Below are positions 1 through 8,229 of a stretch of DNA of 64,000 bases, in pieces. The translations under genes and the position numbers were made by a program. Position 1 is the first letter of the stretch. Every line of letters starts with the position of its first letter. The notes under the pieces are model-generated. The model made no database searches and had not been told where the DNA came from. It saw only the letters and a program-made list of their open reading frames with translations. Origin of the DNA: Brevibacillus parabrevis (GTDB lineage Bacteria > Bacillota > Bacilli > Brevibacillales > Brevibacillaceae); contig NZ_RHHV01000006.1 in NCBI RefSeq assembly GCF_003710905.1, positions 310,001 to 374,000 on the forward strand. Direction: 5' to 3'.

Positions 1-677
1 CCTCCGTGGGCCAGCTCAAACAGGCCGGGCTTCCCGCCTTTTCGCGCTCCGGTAAAAGCCCCTTCTTCGTATCCAAACAGCTCGCTCTCCAGCAGATTGC
101 CCGGAAGCGCGGCACAGTTCACCGCGATGAACGGCCCTGTCGCTCGCTGACTGCTCAGATGAATGCCTTGGGCGAACAACTCCTTGCCTGTCCCGGACTC
201 CCCTTGAATCAGCACAGTCGCATCTGTTCTGGCAAACGTTTCGGCCCATTCTTTCGCCTCTTGCATCGCTTTGGAATGCCCGACGATATCTTCCAGGCGG
301 AATTTGGCTTCCAAGCCGCTTTCCATGCTTTGCTTGCGAATGCGCATCTCCATTTTTTGAATGTCCGTAATCTCTTTAAAGGTCGAGACAGCTCCGACAA
401 TCTCTCCGTTCACGACAATCGGCAGCCGATTGATAATAATTTGCCGATTCAGCACGGTAGCAATGTCACCGATTTCCTTTTTTCCGGTCGCCAAAATGCG
501 CAACATGTCCGAGTTCGGGATGTAACGGGTTATTTTTTCGCCGACGACATGGGACGGCAACCCGAGTATTTCTGTCGCGTTCTGGTTGACCCAGATGATC
601 GTATAGTCGTGGTCGACTGCGATGATCCCGTCATGAGAAGCATCGAGGATGGCTTGAATGTGAATGTCGCTAATCAT
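1..677 (-). CDS. Sigma-54-dependent transcriptional activator, PAS plus AAA+ (3' part cut by window edge)
   Basis: Enhancer-binding protein that would open sigma-54 RNA polymerase promoters by ATP hydrolysis. About 225 codons are visible from the ATG at 677. A PAS-like sensor covers roughly residues 10-105, then a linker, then the AAA+ domain with Walker A GESGTGKE at 159-166 and the sigma-54 contact loop GAFTGA at 206-211. The Walker B half and the Fis-type DNA-binding end lie beyond base 1. The start codon overlaps the stop of the upstream small membrane gene (ATGA), so the two are probably translationally coupled. No -24/-12 promoter was recognised in this window, so its targets are unknown. 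Confidence 0.93.
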   Translation of the reverse strand, partial: MISDIHIQAILDASHDGIIAVDHDYTIIWVNQNATEILGLPSHVVGEKITRYIPNSDMLRILATGKKEIGDIATVLNRQIIINRLPIVVNGEIVGAVSTFKEITDIQKMEMRIRKQSMESGLEAKFRLEDIVGHSKAMQEAKEWAETFARTDATVLIQGESGTGKELFAQGIHLSSQRATGPFIAVNCAALPGNLLESELFGYEEGAFTGARKGGKPGLFELAHG

Positions 678-919
678 TGGCCTGGCTCTCCTTCCTCGGC
701 ACGGTCCACGAGAGCAGCCACTTCTGCTGGCGGCCGTCTGGTCCGGCGCTTCGTTTTTCGCTTCTTTTTCCGCAAGACGAACAGGGCGAGCAGCATCAAA
801 GCGAGCATCGCAAGCTGGATGGGCTGAGACATTTTCGCGCTGACCCAGCCGCTCATGAGCAACAGATGGAGCAGGACCGCTATGTAGAGAAGAATGGATG
901 CGAGGTTTGGCGCATTCAC
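674..919 (-). CDS. Small membrane protein coupled to the sigma-54 activator
   Basis: An 81-residue protein I do not recognise. It has two hydrophobic segments (about residues 6-26 and 32-50) followed by a very basic stretch rich in Lys and Arg (about 50-62) and a short acidic tail, so it is probably a membrane hairpin with a cytoplasmic basic end. A GGAGGG ribosome site lies ahead of the ATG. Its stop overlaps the activator start by 4 bp, suggesting a shared job, possibly signal input to the activator; that role is inference only. Confidence 0.75.
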   Translation of the reverse strand: MNAPNLASILLYIAVLLHLLLMSGWVSAKMSQPIQLAMLALMLLALFVLRKKKRKTKRRTRRPPAEVAALVDRAEEGEPGQ

Positions 920-957
920 TCTCTTCCCTCCTCTATGGACAATGTTGGGGGCGGTAG

Positions 958-1001
958 AAGAAAAACTCCCGTGAAGCCACGATGAATAGCCCCACAGGAG
1001 T
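958..1001 (-). terminator. Intrinsic terminator after the nitrilase-GNAT-GNAT unit
   Basis: On the minus strand a 9-bp stem (arms at 993-1001 and 965-973, one G-T pair) is followed by a run of T. It sits just past the stop of the GNAT gene and separates that unit from the small membrane protein and sigma-54 activator. Confidence 0.7.
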
Positions 1002-1029
1002 GTCGGTTCTTGCTGTCAGATCGTTTCGT

Positions 1030-1701
1030 TTAGATCGGCAAAAGCTCCACGCTTTCTTTGCTTTCAAGCTCTGCGACCATGTCCAGCCAAGCTTGCGGCT
1101 TTTGCGGGAGGACGGCGTAGTAGCGCTTGAGGAAAGTGACGATCAAATCAGCTTCCAGCGTGGTTTGCTCTTCATTGGTCGGCATGAAGCCAAGGTCCAG
1201 TCCTGCGACTGCTTCTCCGTCGTTTTGCCAGGATGGATGGACGTATTGGAAATTGGTGCGCTTGTAGCCGAGATGGGACAGCACTTCGCGGCGAACGAAC
1301 GGGTCCATCGGCTTGATGCCGCCGAAGCTGTGCTCTTCCACGCGGTACGGGTCGTAAATTTCCGCAAACATGCCGTACAGTTCTTTGCCGTTTTCCGCAG
1401 CGAGCGCGAGCAAGTCTTTTTGGCGCTCTCTCGCCAGGAAGCGGCCCACTCCCAGTCCTTCGCGGCCAATGATAGTGAAGTCGGTCATGGCGACGTTCAT
1501 GTCCGGATAATAACGGTATTCGGTAGCGCCTACCACTTCTCCTTCATGAACGGCCACAAACACGCGGATGGACGGGTCTTCGAGCGGTTCTTTCCACAGA
1601 TCGTAGTCAAGCACTTCCTCCGGCGGGAAAACGTCCTGCATCAAGCGGTGCATGTTGGCGAACAGCGGGTTGTCGATATGTTGAATGCGTACAAATTCCA
1701 T
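1030..1701 (-). CDS. GNAT-like acetyltransferase, second of two downstream of a nitrilase
   Basis: A 223-residue protein with a GNAT-like core: hydrophobic beta strands near FVAVHEGEVVGATEY (about 47-61) and a glycine-containing acetyl-CoA loop near GREGLGVGRFLA (about 79-90). The C-terminal half is not standard GNAT and is otherwise unrecognised. It follows the other GNAT gene by 37 bp on the same strand and ends at a terminator, so it is the last gene of the nitrilase unit. Substrate unknown. Confidence 0.75.
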   Translation of the reverse strand: MEFVRIQHIDNPLFANMHRLMQDVFPPEEVLDYDLWKEPLEDPSIRVFVAVHEGEVVGATEYRYYPDMNVAMTDFTIIGREGLGVGRFLARERQKDLLALAAENGKELYGMFAEIYDPYRVEEHSFGGIKPMDPFVRREVLSHLGYKRTNFQYVHPSWQNDGEAVAGLDLGFMPTNEEQTTLEADLIVTFLKRYYAVLPQKPQAWLDMVAELESKESVELLPI

Positions 1702-1738
1702 CGGTTTCGTCCTCCTGAAAAAATGATTCTTTTTTGGC

Positions 1739-2407
1739 TTATCGTGCCAGAAACGGATTTTTCCATTCCATCAGCACGGCGTAGTTGCGGGATTCCTCGT
1801 CTTCCAAATAATCGGCCACGATCTGCACAGGCACGCGCCCGCAGCGCATCAGAAACGTGATGACGGGGTCTTTCACTTCGCCCGAAACCACATGCTCCAC
1901 GTATTGCTCTGGCGTCCATCGGTTCGCATAGCGTCCGTAGCCCGGCATTCTTCCGCCGCCGAGCAAGCGCGTCAAGCCTTTTTGCACAACCAGCTCATAC
2001 ATCGCCTGCATCATCAGCTGTCCCAGTCCGAGCTTGCGGTGGCTTGGCCGAATGCATATGTCCACGATGTACAAGGTGTCGCCGCCAGGATTGTGGCTCC
2101 TGATATAGCCGTCGTCCGTCACGTCCGCCCATTTGTGCTCGGGGTGCGCCGGATCGAACGACACGAGCAGCGCCGTCATTGATCCGGCCAGCACTCCGTC
2201 TACCTCAACGCAAATCGCGCCCTCGGGAAACAGCGTGATATGGTTGGTGAGCTGCTCCTGGTTCCACCACAGCTCGGATGGAAACGGCGGCGGGAAGCTC
2301 TCCGCCTGAATCTGGATCAGCTCGAAAAAGTCGGAGCGGTTGTAGTTGCGGATCACAGCCTTGCGCGGCTTGTCCCCTTCAAACACATACAGCTCTTTGC
2401 GGTACAT
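1739..2407 (-). CDS. GNAT-family N-acetyltransferase paired with nitrilase (YhcX N-domain-like)
   Basis: A protein of about 222 residues. The ATG at 2407 is chosen because AAGGAGG at 2414-2420 lies 6 bases upstream; an in-frame ATG at 2413 abuts the ribosome site. GNAT motif A appears as IVDICIRPSHRKLGLGQLM, with the acetyl-CoA loop RKLGLG. It lies 26 bp downstream of a nitrilase-family gene. In Bacillus YhcX an N-terminal GNAT and a C-terminal nitrilase domain form one chain, so this gene and its neighbour look like the unfused equivalent. Substrate unknown. Confidence 0.85.
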   Translation of the reverse strand: MYRKELYVFEGDKPRKAVIRNYNRSDFFELIQIQAESFPPPFPSELWWNQEQLTNHITLFPEGAICVEVDGVLAGSMTALLVSFDPAHPEHKWADVTDDGYIRSHNPGGDTLYIVDICIRPSHRKLGLGQLMMQAMYELVVQKGLTRLLGGGRMPGYGRYANRWTPEQYVEHVVSGEVKDPVITFLMRCGRVPVQIVADYLEDEESRNYAVLMEWKNPFLAR

Positions 2408-2433
2408 TGCCATCCTCCTTACGTGCGCTGATG

Positions 2434-3291
2434 CTAGTTCCAATCGGTGTACAAGTCTGTCCGGCGGTCACGCCAGGTCGTCACGGAGCCTTTTTCCCGC
2501 ACTTCATACAAAAGCGACAGGTCGAGGTCGGCAGTCACGAGCATGTCGTGGTTGATCTCCCCTTCGGCAAGCACTCCGCGCGGCGGGAACGGCACGTCGT
2601 TTGGCGTCAGGATCGCTGCCTGGCCAAAATTGGCGCGCATAAAGTCGACAGTCGGCAGCGAACCGATTGTGCCTGTCAGCACGACGTACACCTGATTTTC
2701 GATCGTGCGCGCGTGGCTGGTGTAGCGCACGCGATGGAAGGCGTGGCGGTCGTCTGTGCAGGACGGACAGAAAATGACATCCGCTCCGCGCGCTTTGGCA
2801 ATCCGCACCCACTCTGGGAACTCGATGTCGTAGCAAATGATCATCGCGACTTTGCCTTTGTCGGTTTCAAAAATTTGCAGGGAGTCGCCCGCGCCCATGT
2901 TCCAGCCTTTGACTTCCCACGGGGTGATGTGGATTTTCTTTTGCTGGCCGACTCGTCCATCCGGGTAGAACAGAAAAGCCGTGTTGTACAGCTTGCCGTT
3001 CTCCTCGATGATGTGCGTGCCCCCGATCAGGTGCATGTTGTACTTGGCCGCCAAGGAAGAAAACAGCTGGACGTACTGCTCGGTGAACGAAGGCATCGCG
3101 GTAATCGGCAAAGCGCGTCCCTGCTCATCGCCAATGGACATCAGCTGGGTGGTGAACAGCTCGGGAAACAGCAGAAACTCGGTTTCGTACTCATCGGCGT
3201 TGCGAACGTAGTGCTCGACCTGATTCGCAAAATCTGCAAAACTATGTATCGTGTGCAAGTGGTACTGCACAGCGGAAACGCGCATTTTCAT
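2434..3291 (-). CDS. Carbon-nitrogen hydrolase (nitrilase superfamily), YhcX C-domain-like
   Basis: An amidase-type nitrilase-superfamily enzyme of about 285 residues, hydrolysing an unknown amide or ureide C-N bond. The Glu-Lys-Cys triad is readable: Glu in LLFPELF, Lys in the QKKIHITP segment and Cys in IICYDIEFPE. The start at 3291 is chosen over upstream in-frame codons because AGGAAGG precedes it and the conserved first strand (MRVSAVQYH) follows at once. First gene of a three-gene unit with two GNAT genes; a terminator from the preceding operon lies about 100 bp upstream. Confidence 0.9.
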   Translation of the reverse strand: MKMRVSAVQYHLHTIHSFADFANQVEHYVRNADEYETEFLLFPELFTTQLMSIGDEQGRALPITAMPSFTEQYVQLFSSLAAKYNMHLIGGTHIIEENGKLYNTAFLFYPDGRVGQQKKIHITPWEVKGWNMGAGDSLQIFETDKGKVAMIICYDIEFPEWVRIAKARGADVIFCPSCTDDRHAFHRVRYTSHARTIENQVYVVLTGTIGSLPTVDFMRANFGQAAILTPNDVPFPPRGVLAEGEINHDMLVTADLDLSLLYEVREKGSVTTWRDRRTDLYTDWN

Positions 3292-3390
3292 TGCATTCTT
3301 CCTTCCTGTTTTCTTATCCTTAAAATATATCAAAAACGATCGGCAAAGTCTTCCTTTCCATGCGCCGCAAAGGTTTCGCTTCACGAAAAG

Positions 3391-3422
3391 TCGCCTGCCA
3401 GTGGATCGGCAGGCGATTTTTT
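3391..3422 (-). terminator. Hairpin terminator after the M20 hydrolase
   Basis: A perfect 9-bp stem (3391-3399 with 3408-3416) and 8-base loop. T runs follow in both directions: six on the plus strand, four after one C on the minus strand. It separates the amidohydrolase/M20 operon from the nitrilase unit. Confidence 0.8.
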
Positions 3423-3446
3423 ATGCGGCCGCGGCGCGGTGTCCGT

Positions 3447-4706
3447 CTAGCTGCTCGCGCTCATACGCAGCGCCGTTTGGTACAGCAGCTCTGTCCCGAG
3501 GGCGATATCCTCGTAGGTGGAAAACTCTTGCGGGTTATGGCTGATTCCGTCTTTGCAGCGGACAAAAATCATCCCGTAGTCGCATACGTACGACAAAGCC
3601 AGGGCGTCGTGAAACGGGCCGCTCATCAATTCCCGCGGCTCCATGCCGAGTGCGCGGCTCTCTTCGTGCATGATCGCCTTGATCCAGTCCGCACAGTAGC
3701 GAGGGTCGCTGTTCGTATCTTCGGTAATCGTGTATTGCAGGCCGCCTTCTTCTGCTGCCGTCGCGATCGCCTCGCGCAGCGCCTTTTCCCGCTCGTCGCG
3801 CCGGGCCAGGTCGATGTCGCGCAAATCGACGGAAAAACGCACGCGCTCCGGGATGATGTTGCGCGAATCAGGAAACACCTGCAAATGCCCTACCGTGCCG
3901 ACAGTAGGCGCCGCAGGGTCGAGCTTCGCCAGCTCATTGACCGCGAGAATGACCTTCGCTGCGCCGACCAAGGCGTCTTTTCGCATCGGCATGGGCACCG
4001 ATCCGGCATGTCCGGCAAAGCCCGTCAGATCCACCGTCCACCAGAGCGGGCCGGAGATCCCGGAGACAATGCCGATCGGCTCGTCTGCGCCATCGAGCAC
4101 AGGGCCTTGCTCGATATGCAGCTCCAGGTAAGCCCCGATGCTGCCTTCCGGATAGACAGATTCGGCCAACCGATCCGGGTCGCAGCCAAAGGCGACGAGC
4201 GCTTCCCTGCGTGTCACGCCATCTTTGTCGGCTCGCGCCAAATCTTCCTCAGCCCATTGTCCCAAAATTCCTTTTGATCCGAACAAGCCTTTTTGAAACC
4301 GACAGCCTTCCTCGTCGCAAAACGCGACCACTTCGATCGGTTGCTGCGGCACGATCCCTTGTTCGCGCATCGTCTGCACGGCTTCCAGAGCGCCCAGCAC
4401 GCCGATCACGCCGTCGAATCGGCCACCGTACGGTTGGGAGTCGATGTGCGAGCCGATCATCAGCACAGGCGCTTCCGGGCTTTTCCCCGCCATTCGCCCG
4501 ATCAGGTTGCCAAAATGATCCACCCGGGCAGCAAGTCCCGCTTCCTCCATCCACGAGCGCACCAAGTCCACCCCTGCCCGATCCTCTGCGGACAAAGCCA
4601 GCCGACATACGCCCGTCTCGCCGATTTTGCCGATTTGGGCCAGCACCTCGATCCGTTTGCGCAATCGTTCTGCGTTGATCGCAAGCGTCCTCGCTTTTTC
4701 AGTCAT
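3447..4706 (-). CDS. M20-family carbamoylase / allantoate amidohydrolase-like enzyme
   Basis: Zinc amidohydrolase of the AllC/HyuC group (419 residues), which releases carbamoyl groups from N-carbamoyl amino acids, allantoate or ureidoglycolate. Metal-site motifs are intact: GSHIDSQP, GGRFDGV, CDEEGCRF, LELHIEQGP and the late ISHNPQE. The dimerisation lid domain lies between the two catalytic halves. The start overlaps the stop of the upstream amidohydrolase gene (ATGA), so the enzymes are co-translated. With a sodium symporter and a PucR regulator nearby, a ureide or hydantoin route is likely; the actual substrate cannot be read from sequence. Confidence 0.9.
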   Translation of the reverse strand: MTEKARTLAINAERLRKRIEVLAQIGKIGETGVCRLALSAEDRAGVDLVRSWMEEAGLAARVDHFGNLIGRMAGKSPEAPVLMIGSHIDSQPYGGRFDGVIGVLGALEAVQTMREQGIVPQQPIEVVAFCDEEGCRFQKGLFGSKGILGQWAEEDLARADKDGVTRREALVAFGCDPDRLAESVYPEGSIGAYLELHIEQGPVLDGADEPIGIVSGISGPLWWTVDLTGFAGHAGSVPMPMRKDALVGAAKVILAVNELAKLDPAAPTVGTVGHLQVFPDSRNIIPERVRFSVDLRDIDLARRDEREKALREAIATAAEEGGLQYTITEDTNSDPRYCADWIKAIMHEESRALGMEPRELMSGPFHDALALSYVCDYGMIFVRCKDGISHNPQEFSTYEDIALGTELLYQTALRMSASS

Positions 4707-6325
4707 GCCTGGATAACCTCCTCGTCTTGTCTTTGGTAAACCAGCTTGCCGTCGATCATCGTCTGTTCGACCTTCAGTTCCTTGATCCGGTCATGCGGAG
4801 TGGCGAGAATATTGCCGCTGAGCACGACCAGATCAGCCAGCTTGCCAGGTTCGATGCTGCCTTTTTGCCCTTCCTCAAAGCTGGCGTACGCCCCGTTCCA
4901 GGTGAACATGCGGATCGCTTCCGGCACACTCACTCGCTGGTTGGCTCCCACCGATTGGCCCGATTTGCTCTGGCGGTTGACCGCCGCATGAATCCCGATC
5001 AGCGGGTTAAAATCGGTAACAGGGCTGTCCGAAGCGCCTGCGGCCACGATTCCGCACGCAAACTGATCCTTGGCCGGAAACATGTGGCGAACCCGCTCCC
5101 CGATATTTCGCACGTACGAATCTCCATGGTCGTAAATAAACGCCGGGTTCGGGATCGGCACGACACCGAGTTTCGCCATCCGCGCAAGCAAGTCAGGAGA
5201 AGAGACGCCTGCATGCTCGATCCGGTGGCGGTGATTTTCGCGCGGATGGGCAACGAGAGCGGCTTCGAAGCAAGTGAGCAGCATGTCAATCGCACGATCT
5301 CCCTGTGCATGGGCAGTAATCTGGAACCCTTTTGCATGGGCCTCTCCCAAAATCGTATTCAACTCGTCCTGCTCATAGTAGAGGATTCCGCAATCGTCGG
5401 GGCGACTGGTGAACGGCTCGCGCATCGCCATCGTCGGCGCAATGCTCGCTCCATCTGTAAAAACTTTCGCCGGGCCGATGCGAAAGCGCTCATCGCCTGT
5501 ACCCGTCACCATTCCCGCGTCGATCATCCGCCGCACAAATTCCTCCGACTGATTCAACGAGCAGACGATGGCGTAGATGCGCACCTTGACGTCTCCGGCG
5601 AGCACCGCCTTTTGCATCGCCCGGAAGTTTTCAGGGCCATACCCGCCCGCGTCGTGTATGCTGGTGATTCCTGCCGCCACAAAGTCTTCCGAAGCCAGCC
5701 GCAGCCCTTCCCTGTATTCCGCTTCGGAAAAGGCAGCCTGCTCGAACATTTTCATGTGTGCCGTCTCGACCAAAAAGCCTGTCAGGTTCCCATGCTCATC
5801 GCGGTCAATCCGTCCGCCCTGCGGGTCAGGCGTGTGCCGATCGTAGCCGGCAAGCGCCAGTGCCCTGCTGTTGACTACACTGTGATGGGCGCAAGTGCGC
5901 ATGACAAAAATCGGATGATCAGTCGAGACGTCGTTCAGCTCGGCCAAGGTGGGGTAGCGCCGTTCTGCCATCCCGTTTTCATCGAATCCGCACGCCCGCA
6001 CCCACTCGCCCGCCAGGGTTTTTTGCGCCTGCTCTTTGAGCGCGGCGAGCAGTTCGTCAATCGAGCGAATGCCGCGCGCCTTGCAGTCCACCCCCAATTT
6101 GTTCGTGCCGTAAATCGTCATGTGCAAATGCGCGTCAATAAAGCCTGGCAAAAGGCTTTTGCCTTGCAGATCGATCACGTTTGTCTGCGGGGTGATCCAG
6201 CGCTTGATCTCCTCCGTCGTTCCGACCGCGACAATGCGGTTCTCTCTGACCGCTACCGCCTCTGCGATCCGATTGTTTGCATCCACTGTCACTACATGTC
6301 CATTGAGAAACACCGTTTCTGCCAT
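4703..6325 (-). CDS. YtcJ-like metal-dependent amidohydrolase
   Basis: Amidohydrolase family 3 protein of 540 residues. It has the N-terminal small beta domain, the first metal motif FIDAHLHM (about 62-69), later histidines in ITAHAQGD and HRIEHAG, the active-site Asp in GASDSPV, and a C-terminal GSIEPGKLADLVV closing motif. Family members hydrolyse N-acyl or cyclic amide substrates. It lies between the symporter gene (45 bp upstream) and the M20 gene (4-bp overlap) and probably acts before or beside the carbamoylase. Confidence 0.9.
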   Translation of the reverse strand: MAETVFLNGHVVTVDANNRIAEAVAVRENRIVAVGTTEEIKRWITPQTNVIDLQGKSLLPGFIDAHLHMTIYGTNKLGVDCKARGIRSIDELLAALKEQAQKTLAGEWVRACGFDENGMAERRYPTLAELNDVSTDHPIFVMRTCAHHSVVNSRALALAGYDRHTPDPQGGRIDRDEHGNLTGFLVETAHMKMFEQAAFSEAEYREGLRLASEDFVAAGITSIHDAGGYGPENFRAMQKAVLAGDVKVRIYAIVCSLNQSEEFVRRMIDAGMVTGTGDERFRIGPAKVFTDGASIAPTMAMREPFTSRPDDCGILYYEQDELNTILGEAHAKGFQITAHAQGDRAIDMLLTCFEAALVAHPRENHRHRIEHAGVSSPDLLARMAKLGVVPIPNPAFIYDHGDSYVRNIGERVRHMFPAKDQFACGIVAAGASDSPVTDFNPLIGIHAAVNRQSKSGQSVGANQRVSVPEAIRMFTWNGAYASFEEGQKGSIEPGKLADLVVLSGNILATPHDRIKELKVEQTMIDGKLVYQRQDEEVIQA

Positions 6326-6370
6326 TTCATTTCCTCCTTTTTGTCGTCAGCCGTGTTTGGGCCTTTTGCT

Positions 6371-7864
6371 TTATTTGAACGTAGGCGTTCCTTCCGTATT
6401 GGCCGCCTGCTGTCCGTTGACGAACAGCGGTTTGGTGGTAATCGTCACGCCGAACATCACGACGATGTTCACCAGCAGCGCCACGACCCCGATGTTGAGA
6501 TCCTGGATGACGGAAGGCCAGTGCGGAAACAGCGTTGCGAGCGTCGCCTGCGAGACCGTCGTATAGGCGACCGTCAACACTCCGGCTGCAATTCCGGCAA
6601 ACGCCCCGTATTTATTGACGAGCGGCTGTTTGCCCAAGCTGAACAGCAAAGCGGGAAACAACTGGGTCACCAGACTGTAGCCCATCAACAGCAAGGTGAC
6701 GAGCGTGTCTCCGCCGCTGAGCGTAAAGTACAGCGAGATGAGCGACAAAACCGGAACAAGCAGCTTGGCGACTTTGGCGATCTGGACATCCGAGGTGGCA
6801 GGCGCCATGACTTTGTAGACGTTTTTCGCCAAAAGGGTCGCTCCCGTCATCAGCAGCATCGAGCCTGGAACGAGAGCCGTCAGCAGTCCAGCCGCGCCGA
6901 TGATGCCGACGATCCACGGGTCAAACGTCTTCAGCGACAAACGCAAAAGCGATAAATCCCCATCTGCCCCTTTCAAGCCGGGCACTTGCAAAATCGCCGT
7001 AAAGCCGACGAAGAACACAAACAACAGCATCAAGGTGTACAGCGGGAGCATGATCGTATTTTTGCGGAACACGTTTTCGTTTTTGGCGGAAAACACGGAA
7101 CCGAACGTGTGCGGCCACATGTAAAAACCAAAAACCGTGATGAGTACGGTAGAAATATACCAGGAGGTGCTAAGCCCTTCTGTCGGGAAGGTCAAAAAGC
7201 CCGGATTAGCCGCATGCACGGCTGCAAACATCGGCTGGATGCCACCGTAATAGTGATACGGCAAATAAATCCCGAGAAAAACGACCACGAAAAAAATCAT
7301 GATGTCTTTGATCGCCGCCGTCCAGGCCGAGCCGTGGATGCCGGAGAGCATGACGTAGATGGTAACGGCAATGACTCCGAGCCAGACAGCGGCTGCTGGC
7401 GAGATCGTGCCGTACGAGGCTTCGGAAACGATGATGCCCAGCCCTTTGAATTGCAGCACGAGGTAAGGAATGATCGCGATCACGCCAACGGCGGCGACGA
7501 GAATCCCCAGCATCGGGCTGTTGTACTTGCTCACGAAAAAATCGGATTGGGAAACGAGCTTGTGCTCTTTGGCATAGCGCCAGATCGGGGGCAACAGCCA
7601 GTAGGAGATGACGTAGGCAAGCGAAATGTAGGACAGGACGTAGTAAGACGGTGCTCCTTTGGAGTAAGCCCAGCCGCTTCCTCCGAGGAAGGTGAACGTC
7701 GTGTAAATCTCCCCGGCGACCAGCAGGAAAATAAAGATCGAGCCAAAGCCTCTGCCGCCTACTGTCCATTGCTCCATGTTCATGTCTTTGCCTTGGCGTG
7801 CGCGAATCCCGGAGTAGAACGACAGCAGCAGGAAGGCAAAAATGATCAGCAGAGCAATGTTCAT
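6371..7864 (-). CDS. Sodium:solute symporter (SSS family)
   Basis: Integral membrane permease of 497 residues with about 13 hydrophobic helices, resembling Bacillus YhjB and other SSS carriers. The start at 7864 is chosen for the AGGAGG site directly upstream and because the DUF3311 stop overlaps it (ATGA). Sodium-binding segments of the family fall in the early helices around VAGEIYTTFTFLG. It is the expected importer for whatever the two downstream hydrolases degrade. Confidence 0.92.
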   Translation of the reverse strand: MNIALLIIFAFLLLSFYSGIRARQGKDMNMEQWTVGGRGFGSIFIFLLVAGEIYTTFTFLGGSGWAYSKGAPSYYVLSYISLAYVISYWLLPPIWRYAKEHKLVSQSDFFVSKYNSPMLGILVAAVGVIAIIPYLVLQFKGLGIIVSEASYGTISPAAAVWLGVIAVTIYVMLSGIHGSAWTAAIKDIMIFFVVVFLGIYLPYHYYGGIQPMFAAVHAANPGFLTFPTEGLSTSWYISTVLITVFGFYMWPHTFGSVFSAKNENVFRKNTIMLPLYTLMLLFVFFVGFTAILQVPGLKGADGDLSLLRLSLKTFDPWIVGIIGAAGLLTALVPGSMLLMTGATLLAKNVYKVMAPATSDVQIAKVAKLLVPVLSLISLYFTLSGGDTLVTLLLMGYSLVTQLFPALLFSLGKQPLVNKYGAFAGIAAGVLTVAYTTVSQATLATLFPHWPSVIQDLNIGVVALLVNIVVMFGVTITTKPLFVNGQQAANTEGTPTFK

Positions 7865-8064
7865 GATGAACTCTCCTCCTCTTTTGTAGCCGGATCGAGT
7901 TGATGGATGACCGCCATAATGACAGAAGTCAGCACAACCCACAGGACAATCCAGAACAAGACAAAAGGCATGCCCAGCACATAAGGCTCCACCCGGTTCA
8001 CAAACGGCACTCCGCCAAGCATGCCGATAAACGGCACGACTCCAAGCCAATCTCTTGCTTTCAT
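7861..8064 (-). CDS. DUF3311 small membrane subunit of the symporter
   Basis: A 67-residue protein with two transmembrane helices (about 8-24 and 32-54) and an acidic tail. DUF3311 proteins, such as Bacillus YhjC, are habitually encoded directly before an SSS permease, as here. The ATG at 8064 follows an AGGGGG site; the stop overlaps the permease start. It is the first gene of the operon and is divergent from the PucR regulator across 165 bp that must hold both promoters. It probably assists folding or stability of the permease. Confidence 0.88.
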   Translation of the reverse strand: MKARDWLGVVPFIGMLGGVPFVNRVEPYVLGMPFVLFWIVLWVVLTSVIMAVIHQLDPATKEEESSS

Positions 8065-8229
8065 GCAGATCCCCCTGTTTACTCGATTTGTCCCATTGCC
8101 TGCGCGCGCTTTGGACATGTACTCTATTATTATCGAAAAATTCAATTTTCTCCTTTGTCCTGCTGACCAGAAAACATCGCGTTCTTTTGTTTCTTGAGCC
8201 AAAAGCATTGAAAGACGGAGGGAAATGGC

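Noticed and set aside
4727..6955. A 742-codon plus-strand open frame
   Set aside because: It runs antisense to the amidohydrolase and symporter genes, has no recognisable domain and is a product of the GC-rich codon pattern.
8065..8229. Sigma-54 promoter for the symporter operon as target of the activator at the left edge
   Set aside because: No TGGCAC-N5-TTGC type match on either strand; PucR control is the simpler reading.
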